From Roseivivax lentus (GTDB lineage Bacteria > Pseudomonadota > Alphaproteobacteria > Rhodobacterales > Rhodobacteraceae), in contig NZ_FTOQ01000010.1 of the NCBI RefSeq assembly GCF_900156805.1, positions 62,001 through 126,000 on the forward strand: a stretch of 64,000 nucleotides of DNA, read 5' to 3'. The number at the start of each line of letters is the position of its first letter. Position 1 is the first letter of the stretch. This document shows, one piece after another, positions 51,901-59,665 of this stretch. The notes under the pieces were generated by a model. The model ran no database searches, was not told the origin of the DNA, and was given only the letters and a program-made list of their open reading frames with translations. A program made the translations under genes and the position numbers.

Positions 51901-52634
51901 GAAATGCCGGGGCTGGAGCGCACGTCGCCCTTGGCCTGCTTGGCAATCGCGGTGATCGCCTTGGCATAGGCCTTCTGGTAGCGCACGGCGTCCTCGTCCG
52001 TGCGTGCCGCCTCGCCCAGCATGTCGTAGGAATAGGTATAGCCCTTCTTTTCCAGCTCGCGGGCGTTCTTCATGCCTTCTTCGATGGTCTGGCCCAGCAC
52101 GAATTGCCGGCCGAGAATCCGCATCGACTGGCCGACGGCGGTGCGCACCACCGGCTCGCCCATCCGGCGCACAAGGCCGCGCAGCGCGCGGGTCGGACCC
52201 TTGGGATCGTCATCGAGCACCTTGCCCGTGAGCATCAGCGCCCAGGTCGAGGCGTTCACCAGCGAGGACGACGAATGGCCCAGATGCGCGCCCCAGTTCG
52301 AGGGCTCGATCTTGTCGTGGATCAGATCGTCGATGGTCTCGGCATCGGGCACGCGCAGAAGCGCCTCGGCAAGGCACATGAGGCCCACGCCTTCCTCGGT
52401 CGAGAGGCCGTATTCGGCGAGAAACGCCTCCATCATCGAGGGCGAGGTTTCCTTGCGGACGCGGTCGACATATTGCGCGCCGACGCTGGCGATCTTGCGG
52501 CGCTCGTCTTCTGAGAGATTGCACCGCTCGATCAGCGCGCGCAGGACCTCGGCTTCATCCGAAGTGTAATTTTCGCGGACCTTGGTTCGAAACGCGCCAG
52601 GATCGGTTTGATCAACTGGTGTTAGCTCGTTCAT
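48972..52634 (-). CDS. putA: Bifunctional proline dehydrogenase / L-glutamate-semialdehyde dehydrogenase
   Basis: PutA oxidises proline to glutamate in two steps with FAD and NAD. The 1220-residue protein begins directly with the helical PutA domain, without the ribbon-helix-helix DNA-binding domain of the E. coli protein, so it is not its own repressor. The proline dehydrogenase barrel covers about residues 130-480 (GISVKLSALHPRYEY, and MVRLVKGAYWDTEIK). The aldehyde dehydrogenase covers about 550-1000, with FQSAGQRCSALR holding the catalytic Cys and ISPWNFPLAIFTGQIAAAL the nucleotide-binding start. The extra C-terminal 150-200 residues match the long PutA class. ATG behind GGGAGG. Confidence 0.96.
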   Translation of the reverse strand: MNELTPVDQTDPGAFRTKVRENYTSDEAEVLRALIERCNLSEDERRKIASVGAQYVDRVRKETSPSMMEAFLAEYGLSTEEGVGLMCLAEALLRVPDAETIDDLIHDKIEPSNWGAHLGHSSSSLVNASTWALMLTGKVLDDDPKGPTRALRGLVRRMGEPVVRTAVGQSMRILGRQFVLGQTIEEGMKNARELEKKGYTYSYDMLGEAARTDEDAVRYQKAYAKAITAIAKQAKGDVRSSPGISVKLSALHPRYEYTHKETVMSELVPRAKELVRQAAKANIGFNIDAEEQDRLDLSLDIIEELLSDPELEGWDGFGVVVQAYGRRAAPVIEYLYDLAERLDRKIMVRLVKGAYWDTEIKLAQEMGVERFPVFTRKANTDVSYMACARMLMDRRDRIYPQFATHNAHTCAAVIAMAGNDKDSFEFQRLHGMGESLHGIVKQSEDTRCRIYAPVGAHRDLLAYLVRRLLENGANSSFVNQIVDESIPSEEISRDPVSEVQKLDQIANPTIRLPGELFPDRRNSRGFRINEPASILPLLAAREAWSDKTWSAAPMLVGNPAPKGEARDALSPADLTHVVGTVHEATSEEVAAALDAAGPGFEEWSARPVSERADILRKVADLYEENIAELCAITTREAGKTLLDGIAEVREAVDFLRFYANEAERLEEEEPGQARGIFVCISPWNFPLAIFTGQIAAALAAGNAVLAKPAEQTPMIAARAVQMMREAGLPEGALQLLPGDGPTVGGPLTSDPRIAGVCFTGSTEVAQIIHKALVKNAGPDAVLIAETGGLNAMIVDSTALTEQAVRDILISSFQSAGQRCSALRMLYVQEEARERLLDMLYGAMDALSIGDPWNIDTDVSPVIDEEARKGITDYVAAQEKAGRVLKTLPAPEKGSYVQPAVVKVDGIGDLEREIFGPVLHVATFKASQIDKVVDAINARGYGLTFGLHTRIDDRVQQIVERIEVGNTYVNRNQIGAIVGSQPFGGEGLSGTGPKAGGPLYLTRFRRTGKVGSYDAPKGDAVDAAGLGKAIAKLDARNWAARVDDRVSVLRKALSGSKGEIRRALNETAAFDMTPQTLPGPTGESNRLGMYPKGKVLCLGPTVELALAQAVQALGAGCGVVIVAPGAKEAAQPLVDAGAPVAALDGIVAPETLTTLDGIAAVAAAGASDWTRDLRLALAQREGPIVPLETQVICPERFVVERHLCIDTTAAGGNASLLASAE

Positions 52635-53064
52635 GTGGGCCTCCCGAAGGCTTGCAGGTGAAGTCTTTCCGCCCGGGCACCGAGTAACGCTTAATTGGTA
52701 TATTTTTCAAATTCTTACAGGTGATCGCGGCGGCTTTTCGTCGTGATTTCAGAAGCTGACAGCAAAACTGATATTACCTTGGGCGTCAACCGTGGACCCG
52801 AGAGAGTCCCTGTTTTGCCCGGCAGGTCCGATGCGAAACGCGTCAATCGAAGGCATCGGCGGCGGTTGCGATGGCGGTCGCGCCCCGCGCATTTTCCTTG
52901 CGCCGGTCGACAGCCCCCTTCGCCACCGCCATCGGGACCGCACGGCCTTGCGATTGCCGCTCGGCCGCCGGATCCGATTGCGCGGCCTGTCATCGACGCC
53001 GCGCGTCCTGCCCGCCCCTCCGGCGAAGCGCGCCATACCGACCCCCCGGACCGCGCCCACGCGT
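52635..53064. other. Intergenic region upstream of putA
   Basis: No supported gene is present in these 430 bases. The stretch at 52690-52740 is AT-rich (contains TTGGTATATTTTTCAAATTC) and is the probable putA promoter, perhaps an Lrp-type binding region. No divergent Lrp-like regulator is adjacent, unlike in many relatives. The part at 52790-53064 is GC-rich and holds only unsupported frames. Confidence 0.45.
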
Positions 53065-54363
53065 TCAGTCGCGCTGCGTCAATCTGACCCGGCGCATCTC
53101 GATGCGGTCGCCGGTCCCGTCCGGCTGGGTCCAGGCGATGAAGACATCGCGGCCCCGTCGCACCATTCGGGGAAAGTTCACCGACGCGCCGGCCCTGTTC
53201 GTGGCCAGCACCGCCGGGGCCGAACACCCCGCACCCGGTTCCACCCGGCACAGCATCAGGTCCTCGCCCTCCGCGCGCCAGGCGACCCAGGACACCAGCG
53301 CGCTGCCATCCCCGAGCAGCGCGACATCGACCCGGCCCACCGGATCGCCGCCACCGACACCGCCATCGTCGCCGCCATCGACGCGGACCGGCGCGCCGAA
53401 GCTGCGCCCGCCATCTTCCGAGAAGGCCAGTTTCACCGCCGCCACGCCCTCGGCCCCGGTGAACCACGCGACCACCGCGCGATGGCCATCGGCGCCGATG
53501 GCCGGGCCGTTGACCGGGCATCCGTCGATAAGCCAGCCATCAGCATGGACCGGCACCGGCGCCTGCCATCCCTCCGCCGTCCACCGCGCGACGGAGATAT
53601 CCCGGATTTCGCCATCCGTCCGGTCCCGGTAGGCCGCGAGGATCGTGCCCGTCCCGGTCGCGGCAAGGCTGGTCTGGCAGCACGAACAGGTCTGCAGATC
53701 GACCGCGACGTCCTCTCCCAGCGCCCCGTCGCCGGTCAATGTCGTCGCCCGCAACTGCATCGCGGGCACGGCGGATGCCTCTTCGCGCGCGTCCAGCCAG
53801 ATCACCGCCAGCCCGCCTGCACCGGTCGGCTGCATCGACACGAAGCCGTGCTGCCCGGGCGACCGGTCGCCATGGGGGATCAGCGGCGGGACCCAGCTCA
53901 TACCGTCGTCGCGCGACAACGCGATCTCCACCCGGTAGTCGAAATAGGATGGGCCGGATCGGGCCAGCCAGTGCACGGCAATCGTGCCGTCGTCGAGGAT
54001 GGCGATGCCGGGAAAATCCGCCCAGTTCACGAAGAGATCGGTGCCCTCGTGGACGACGCGCGGCGCCGACCAGCCCTCCGCGGACAGGATGGCCATCATC
54101 ACGCGCGTGCGCTCGCCCGCAGGCGCGAGCCAGCTCATGTAGACGGCGCCCTTATGCAGGGCGAGCGACGGCTCATGCGCGCCCGGCGGCGCCGGCACGG
54201 CGATCTCTTCGATCTGCGCGACAAGTTTGGCCCCCGCCTGCGCAGCGCCGGAATGGGGGGGCCAAAGCAGGAGCGCCGCCATCAGAAGACCAAGGAGGCC
54301 CGCCTTCCCGCCAAGCCGGCCAGCGCGGCGCGCAATGTCTTCGGGTGTCGGGCGCTTGCTCAT
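53065..54363 (-). CDS. Secreted BNR-repeat (sialidase-like fold) protein
   Basis: The protein has 432 residues from the ATG at 54361-54363. Residues 16-40 (LGGKAGLLGLLMAALLLWPP then SGAAQA) form a signal peptide. The rest is a beta-propeller with sialidase-like blades (ALSRDDGMSWVPPL, KLAFSEDGGRSFGAPV). A CSCC cluster lies in the middle (LQTCSCCQTS), which could bind copper or another metal. No catalytic sialidase residues are apparent, so enzyme function is unlikely or unknown. Its nearest neighbours, TVP38 and a DUF411 copper protein, are on the opposite strand. The fold is clear; the function is not. Confidence 0.72.
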   Translation of the reverse strand: MSKRPTPEDIARRAGRLGGKAGLLGLLMAALLLWPPHSGAAQAGAKLVAQIEEIAVPAPPGAHEPSLALHKGAVYMSWLAPAGERTRVMMAILSAEGWSAPRVVHEGTDLFVNWADFPGIAILDDGTIAVHWLARSGPSYFDYRVEIALSRDDGMSWVPPLIPHGDRSPGQHGFVSMQPTGAGGLAVIWLDAREEASAVPAMQLRATTLTGDGALGEDVAVDLQTCSCCQTSLAATGTGTILAAYRDRTDGEIRDISVARWTAEGWQAPVPVHADGWLIDGCPVNGPAIGADGHRAVVAWFTGAEGVAAVKLAFSEDGGRSFGAPVRVDGGDDGGVGGGDPVGRVDVALLGDGSALVSWVAWRAEGEDLMLCRVEPGAGCSAPAVLATNRAGASVNFPRMVRRGRDVFIAWTQPDGTGDRIEMRRVRLTQRD

Positions 54364-54558
54364 GCGGCGAAGATTAGGCCCATCTTTCGCCGAAGGCCCG
54401 CACTTCCTTGGTCGGAGATCGGATAAATGCGGGGGTGGGCCTTGACCCTCCAGCCGCTGGAAGCCCCATCTGACCCATATGAGCTCCGCAACACCCCTTC
54501 CCATGCCCCGGTTACCGGCTGCGACCCACCGCGTCGCGCTGTCCGCGAGGTCCGCGTG

Positions 54559-55215
54559 ATGCGTCTGCTTGGCCTCGTGCTCGTCCTGCTGCTGATCCTC
54601 GCCCTCGCCTGGCATGACGCGCTGGGGATCGAGCTTGCGCTGCCGGGCCGCGAGGATCTCGACGGATGGATCGAGGCGGCGGGCCTCTTCGGCCCGGTTC
54701 TGGTGGTCGTGCTGATGACGCTTGCGATCGTGGCGAGCCCCCTGCCCTCGGCCCCGATCGCGCTGGCAGCGGGGGCGGCCTATGGTCACACGTTCGGGAC
54801 GATCCTCGTGGTGCTCGGCGCAGAGATCGGCGCGCTGGCGGCCTTTCTGCTTGCACGCGCGCTGGGCCGTCCCTTCGTCGAACGGCATCTCGGGCAAAAA
54901 CTCGGGGCCGGGTTCCTCGGCTCGCAGAACGCGCTGATGCTTCTGGTCTTCGCCAGCCGCTTGCTGCCGTTCCTGTCCTTCGACATGGTGAGCTACGCTG
55001 CGGGCCTCAGCAATTTGCGGCTGTGGCGTTTCGCCGTCGCGACCCTGGCCGGGATCATCCCGGCAAGCTTTCTGCTCGCCCACCTCGGCAGCGAGGCGAT
55101 GAACGGCGACGCGCGCACGGCCACATGGACCGCAATCGCGCTGGGCGGGTTCACCGCGCTGTCCTTTCTGGTCGCGGTCTGGCGCGACCGCCACACCGCC
55201 CGCAAGGATGGCTGA
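54559..55215 (+). CDS. TVP38/TMEM64 family membrane protein
   Basis: The protein has 218 residues, from the ATG at 54559. It has about six transmembrane segments and the SNARE-associated/DedA-like core: SPLPSAPIALAAGAAYGHTF, FLLARALGRPFVERHLG and FASRLLPFLSFDMVSYAAGL SNLRLWRF. Family members act in lipid scrambling, and some bacterial ones lie next to mercury or copper genes. It is 79 bases upstream of the DUF411 metal protein. Family is secure; role unclear. Confidence 0.86.
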   Translation: MRLLGLVLVLLLILALAWHDALGIELALPGREDLDGWIEAAGLFGPVLVVVLMTLAIVASPLPSAPIALAAGAAYGHTFGTILVVLGAEIGALAAFLLARALGRPFVERHLGQKLGAGFLGSQNALMLLVFASRLLPFLSFDMVSYAAGLSNLRLWRFAVATLAGIIPASFLLAHLGSEAMNGDARTATWTAIALGGFTALSFLVAVWRDRHTARKDG

Positions 55216-55294
55216 CATGATGACCCCAACCCGCGGCCCTTGCGGCCAAGCCACCGCCGCGACATACGATTTCAAGACCGATAGGAGACCCAAG

Positions 55295-55744
55295 ATGAAC
55301 AGACGCGCTTTCCTCTATTCCGGCGCCGCCGTCCTTCTCGCCCACCCGCTGCGCGCCGAGGCCGCACCGGTCATCCGGGTCGCGAAAACGCCCACCTGCG
55401 GCTGCTGCACCGCCTGGGTCGAGCATGTCCGGCAGGCCGGTTTTGCGGTCGAGGCGCAGGATATCGACCAGGAGGCGCTCTACGCGCTCAAGAGCCGGTT
55501 GCAGATCGCCCCGGAGCTTGCCGGGTGTCACACGGCCATCGTGGGCGATTACTTCATCGAAGGCCATGTGCCGGCGCCCGATATCGCGCGCCTTCTGGCG
55601 GAGCAGCCGGCGGCGCGGGGCCTGACCGTGCCCGGCATGCCGATGAGTTCGCCCGGCATGGCCGGCCCGGGCGCGGGCGACCGGTTCGACACCTTGCTTG
55701 TCGGGACGGACGGCGCGACCTCGGTCTTCGCCAGCCACAGCTAA
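55295..55744 (+). CDS. DUF411 family metal-binding protein, exported
   Basis: The protein has 149 residues from the ATG at 55295, behind AGGAGA. An N-terminal signal (MNRRAFLYSGAAVLLAHPLR AEA) with a twin-arginine-like start suggests export. The DUF411 motif VAKTPTCGCCTAWVEHVRQA holds the C-x-C-C copper-binding set, followed by LAGCHTAIVGDYFIEGHVP with another Cys/His pair. The end is Met/Gly/Pro-rich (VPGMPMSSPGMAGPG), which could also bind copper. Such proteins carry copper or cadmium in the periplasm. Family secure; metal inferred. Confidence 0.87.
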   Translation: MNRRAFLYSGAAVLLAHPLRAEAAPVIRVAKTPTCGCCTAWVEHVRQAGFAVEAQDIDQEALYALKSRLQIAPELAGCHTAIVGDYFIEGHVPAPDIARLLAEQPAARGLTVPGMPMSSPGMAGPGAGDRFDTLLVGTDGATSVFASHS

Positions 55745-55931
55745 GCGGCTCCGGCGTCGCGGGGCCATCCTGTCCGCGGCGCCCTTGGGGTCACGGCGCA
55801 CGTGCCGCCGGGCGATCCGCGCGCGCCCGGCGGTGGCCCATCCCGTGCGCGCCCCAAGCCGCACCATGCCGCGCTTTGCGCTCGACACCGTCCGCCGCAG
55901 AAGCCACCTTCGCGCCGAGGAGGACACCCCG

Positions 55932-56618
55932 ATGAAACGCTCGCGCATCAACGACATCATGGCCGCCGCGGACGAGATGATCCGCGCCCATGGCTTCGCC
56001 CTGCCGCCCTTCGCCTATTGGTCGCCCGACACGTTCCGGTCGCGCGAGGATGCGGCGCGGCACATCATCGACGTGCGCTGCGGCTGGGACATCACCGATT
56101 ACGGGCGCGGCCGGTTCGACGAGATGGGGCTGTTCCTGTTCACCCTGCGCAACGGCCTGCTGGCGGACCTGCAAGCCGGGCGCGGCATGTGTTATGCCGA
56201 GAAGCTCTTGATCTCGCGGCAGGATCAGCTGTCGCCGATGCACACCCACGCGCTCAAGGCCGAGGATATCATCAATCGCGGCGGCGCGACGCTGGTGATC
56301 GAGCTTTACGGCTCCGACGATGCGGGCGCCTTCGCCGAGGATCGCGGCGGCACGGTCTGGCTCGACGGTCTCCGGCACGATTACGCGCCCGGCGAAAAGC
56401 TGCGCCTCAAGCCCGGCGAAAGCGTCACACTGCGCCCGGGCGACTGGCACGCCTTCTGGGGTGAAGGCGGCGATGTGCTGATCGGCGAGGTCTCGACCGT
56501 CAACGACGACGAGACCGACAACATCTTTCGCGAACCCATCGGCCGCTTCGCCGAGATCGAGGAGGATTGCGCCCCGCGGCACCTTCTGGTCAGCGATTAT
56601 CCGACCGTTTTCGGCTGA
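55932..56618 (+). CDS. D-lyxose/D-mannose ketol-isomerase family protein
   Basis: The protein has 228 residues, the usual length of bacterial D-lyxose isomerases, from the ATG at 55932; the longer open frame upstream is not needed. The cupin metal site is visible: SPMHTHALKAEDIINRGGAT, with its two His and Glu, and the later HAFWGE. These enzymes interconvert D-lyxose and D-xylulose or D-mannose and D-fructose. The next gene, glycerate kinase, starts three bases after the stop, so the two are one operon. Family is secure; the true sugar is unknown. Confidence 0.88.
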   Translation: MKRSRINDIMAAADEMIRAHGFALPPFAYWSPDTFRSREDAARHIIDVRCGWDITDYGRGRFDEMGLFLFTLRNGLLADLQAGRGMCYAEKLLISRQDQLSPMHTHALKAEDIINRGGATLVIELYGSDDAGAFAEDRGGTVWLDGLRHDYAPGEKLRLKPGESVTLRPGDWHAFWGEGGDVLIGEVSTVNDDETDNIFREPIGRFAEIEEDCAPRHLLVSDYPTVFG

Positions 56619-56621
56619 TCC

Positions 56622-57893
56622 ATGACACCCGCCGTCACCGAGCCCCGCGCCTTCCTCACGCACCTCTTCGAAATCGCCGTGGCCGAGGCCGACCCGATGC
56701 GCGTCATCGCGGACGCGCTGCCCGACCGGCCTTCGGGCCGGACCTTGGTGATCGGCGCGGGCAAGGCGAGCGCGCGCATGGCCGAGGCGGTTGAGGCCGC
56801 CTGGGGGCCCTGCGACGGTTTCGTCATCACGCGGTACGGCTACGGGCGGCCCTGCGCCGGGATCGAGATCGCCGAGGCGTCCCATCCCGTGCCCGACGCC
56901 GCGGGCGAGGCCGCCACGCGCCGCCTGCTTTCCCTCGTGGCGGGGCTCGGGCCGGACGACCTGGTGCTGGCGCTGATCTCGGGCGGCGGCTCGGCGCTTC
57001 TCTGCGCGCCGCGCGACGGGATCAGCCTCGACGACAAGATGGCCGTGAACCGCGCGCTTCTGGCCTCGGGCGCGCCCATCGGCGAGATGAACGTGGTGCG
57101 CAAGCATCTGAGCCGGGTCAAGGGCGGCCAGCTTGCGGCGGCCCGTCACCCGGCGCGGCTCTGCACGCTTCTGATCTCGGACGTGCCGGGCGATGATCCG
57201 GGCATGATTGCCTCCGGCCCCACGGTGGGCGAGGCCAGCACGCCGGACGATGCCCGCGCGATCCTGGCCAAACGGCATGTCAAAGTGCCCGGCAGCGTGC
57301 GCAGGATGCTGGAGCAGCCCGGCGTCGTCATCGCCCCGGGCGATCCGCGCCTCGCGCGGGCGGAGACCCATATCATTGCCGCGCCCTCGCAATCCCTGGC
57401 CGCCGCGAGCGCCGTGGCGCGGGAGGCCGGCTGCGAGGTGCGCATTCTCGGCGACGCGCTGGAAGGCGAGGCCCGCGATCTGGCCGCGGCGCAGGCCCGC
57501 ATGGCGATGGATTTGGCGGGCGATGTCCGGCGCGCGGGCAGGCCCATGCTCCTGCTCTCGGGCGGCGAATGCACCGTGACGCGGCGCGGCGACGGCTCCG
57601 GCGGGCCCAACGCGGAATACGTGCTGGCGGCGATGATCGCGCTCGACGGGCATACGGGCATCCATGTGCTGGCCTGCGATACCGACGGGGTCGACGGCGC
57701 CGCCGAGGTCGCGGGGGCCTATGCCGGGCCGGAGAGCCTGGCGCTTGCGGCAAAGCGCGGCGTCGATCCGGCAGAGGCGCTTGCCCGCAACGACGCGCAT
57801 GGTTTTTTCGGCGCGCTCGGTGCGCAGATCGTGCCCGGCCCGAGCCTGACCAACGTCAACGACTTCCGCGCTATCCTGATCCTGCCGGACTAG
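56622..57893 (+). CDS. Glycerate 2-kinase (MOFRL family)
   Basis: This enzyme of 423 residues phosphorylates D-glycerate at position 2 and feeds it to glycolysis. N-terminal and middle motifs are VIGAGKASARMAEAVEAAW, LISGGGSALLCAPRDGISL and LISDVPGDDPGMIASGPTVG. The C-terminal MOFRL domain has GGPNAEYVLAAMIALDGHTG and ACDTDGVDGAAEVAGAYAG. Its adjacency to a D-lyxose isomerase implies a sugar or sugar-acid pathway. It ends 17 bases before the convergent permease stop. The alternative old annotation, hydroxypyruvate reductase TtuD, refers to the same family. Confidence 0.92.
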   Translation: MTPAVTEPRAFLTHLFEIAVAEADPMRVIADALPDRPSGRTLVIGAGKASARMAEAVEAAWGPCDGFVITRYGYGRPCAGIEIAEASHPVPDAAGEAATRRLLSLVAGLGPDDLVLALISGGGSALLCAPRDGISLDDKMAVNRALLASGAPIGEMNVVRKHLSRVKGGQLAAARHPARLCTLLISDVPGDDPGMIASGPTVGEASTPDDARAILAKRHVKVPGSVRRMLEQPGVVIAPGDPRLARAETHIIAAPSQSLAAASAVAREAGCEVRILGDALEGEARDLAAAQARMAMDLAGDVRRAGRPMLLLSGGECTVTRRGDGSGGPNAEYVLAAMIALDGHTGIHVLACDTDGVDGAAEVAGAYAGPESLALAAKRGVDPAEALARNDAHGFFGALGAQIVPGPSLTNVNDFRAILILPD

Positions 57894-57909
57894 CGGCGCC
57901 TGCCGCGGG

Positions 57910-59133
57910 TCATCCCAGCAGCCAAATGCCCATCCCGACGATGAGCGCCAGAACCGCAAGCGCCGCCACGCCGTCCTGCAGGGACAGGCCGCTTCCGTTC
58001 CCGTGGTCATGGTCGTGGTCATGGCCGTCATCGCCCTCCTCGAAGGCGGCGCGCCTGCGCGACAGCCATGTGAGCCCCGCAACGGCCATAAGCGCGACGA
58101 TGTTCAGCCAGAAGGTGTAGTCGATGGCGAAGGTCGCGACATCCCCCGCCCGGCGGGTGCTTTCCGGCAACATGCCCGCGAAGTCGAAGCCGTAATGCAG
58201 GATGATGGCGGTGGCCACGATGCTCACATACATGACCGCCGCGATGTAGAGCGCGACGCGCCAGCCGTAATACTTGGCGTTCACCTTCACCAGCGGCGGC
58301 ACCATCAGGTCCGAATAGATGAAGCCCATGATCCCCGCGAAGAGCACGCCGGAGGAGGCGAGGATCGTCGCGAGGGGGATGTTGCCCATGGAACCGATGA
58401 AGGTCGCCGCGGCCACGAAGGGCGCGACCATGGCGTTCTGCAGGACCAGCAGGAAGCCCGCCTCGCCGCCCTGCGCCTGCTCGGCGAGGAAAATCGCCTT
58501 CCAGACGCTGTCGGGCACGAAGACCGCGATGAAGCCCGCCAGCGTGAAGCCGATCAGGATTTCCTGCCACACCATCTGCCATTCCATGACGAAACCGCGC
58601 CCGACCCGCGTCCAGCCGTCGAGCGAGGTGATGCGCTGCCGCCAGTCGAAGCTCTCGGCCTCGTCCGGGGCCTCCTGTTCGGCGCTCTCGCGGGCGGCCT
58701 CGATCCAGGAGCGGGGATAGCTCAGCCGGATGAGCACGCTGCTGACGGCGATCAGGATCACCCCGCCGATCACCTCGGCCACAAGGAATTGCCAGCCCAG
58801 AAAGATGAAGATCAGTATGCCAAGCTCGATCACGAGGTTGGTGGAGGCAAACATGAACGCCACCGTGGCCACGAAATGCGCGCCCTTCGCCAGCAGCGAC
58901 CGTGCCGCCGCCAGCGCCGCGAAGGAGCAGGAGCTGGAGATCGCCCCGAAAAGGCTCGCGATGCCGACGCTGCGCAGGCCTGGCGTGCCGATCTGGCGGG
59001 TCAGCTGGGCTTTCGGCATGAAGGCCTGGATCATCGCGCTGATCGTGTAGCCGAGCACGAAGGCCCAGCCCGATTTCCAGAAGAATCCGATCGCGGTCTT
59101 GGCCGCCTGGCCGAATGTCTCGACGAGCTCCAT
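57910..59133 (-). CDS. Permease (UPF0718/DUF318 family) with a His-rich loop
   Basis: The protein has 407 residues from the ATG at 59131-59133 with GGAG six bases upstream; an in-frame GTG at 59163 would add ten residues. It has about 10 transmembrane helices in two similar halves, each with a glycine/serine-rich loop (FGAISSSCSFAALAAARSLL, and MGNIPLATILASSGVL). Near the C-terminus a His/Asp loop, EGDDGHDHDHDHGNG, is a clear metal-binding feature. Family relatives export organoarsenicals or are of unknown role. It is downstream of copA-cueR on the same strand, 129 bases after cueR, so a metal role is plausible. The substrate is not known. Confidence 0.78.
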   Translation of the reverse strand: MELVETFGQAAKTAIGFFWKSGWAFVLGYTISAMIQAFMPKAQLTRQIGTPGLRSVGIASLFGAISSSCSFAALAAARSLLAKGAHFVATVAFMFASTNLVIELGILIFIFLGWQFLVAEVIGGVILIAVSSVLIRLSYPRSWIEAARESAEQEAPDEAESFDWRQRITSLDGWTRVGRGFVMEWQMVWQEILIGFTLAGFIAVFVPDSVWKAIFLAEQAQGGEAGFLLVLQNAMVAPFVAAATFIGSMGNIPLATILASSGVLFAGIMGFIYSDLMVPPLVKVNAKYYGWRVALYIAAVMYVSIVATAIILHYGFDFAGMLPESTRRAGDVATFAIDYTFWLNIVALMAVAGLTWLSRRRAAFEEGDDGHDHDHDHGNGSGLSLQDGVAALAVLALIVGMGIWLLG

Positions 59134-59262
59134 GCTGATCTCCGATACGGGGGTGCCGGACACGTCCTGCGGACATGCCGTGCCGATTGGTGTATGGAAG
59201 AAACAGCATTCCGGCGCGGGAAGGTTCCGGCCGGGTCCGGATAATTTTCGCGGACCTGCGGC

Positions 59263-59652
59263 TCAGCCCGATTGCGCGAGGTCGCGCAGGATCGGGCAAT
59301 CGGGCCGGTCATCGCCGTGACAGGACCGTACCAGATGCGACAGCGTCGCGCGCATCTCCTCGAGCTGGGCGATCTTGTCGTTGATCGCCTGCAGATGTTC
59401 CTCGGCCAGCGCCTTGACCTGCGCGCTCTCGCGGCTTTCGTCCTCGTAGAGATCCATCAGCGTGCGGCAATCCTCGATGGAAAAGCCGAGCGCCCGGGCG
59501 CGCCCCAGAAAGCGCAGCTTGTGCAGGTCCCGGTCGCGGAACCGGCGATAGCCGTTGGGCATGCGTTCGGGCCGCACGAGGCCGATCTCCTCGTAGTAGC
59601 GGATGGTCTTGGGCGGCAGGCCGGCCCGCTCGGCGACGTCCCCGATATTCAT
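59263..59652 (-). CDS. cueR: Copper-responsive MerR family regulator
   Basis: The protein has 129 residues. The N-terminal winged helix (MNIGDVAERAGLPPKTIRYY) is of the MerR type, followed by a coiled coil and a C-terminal loop SCHGDDRPDCPIL. The two Cys at 111 and 119 have the exact CueR arrangement for one Cu(I) ion. It begins 13 bases after the copA stop, so copA and cueR form an operon, controlled at the promoter upstream of copA. Copper specificity is strongly supported by the Cys loop. Confidence 0.93.
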   Translation of the reverse strand: MNIGDVAERAGLPPKTIRYYEEIGLVRPERMPNGYRRFRDRDLHKLRFLGRARALGFSIEDCRTLMDLYEDESRESAQVKALAEEHLQAINDKIAQLEEMRATLSHLVRSCHGDDRPDCPILRDLAQSG

Positions 59653-59665
59653 GGCGCCTCTCCTT

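Noticed and set aside
52743-53087. Small plus-strand frame of 114 codons upstream of the BNR gene
   Set aside because: No ribosome binding site, basic low-quality composition, and its end overlaps the convergent BNR gene.
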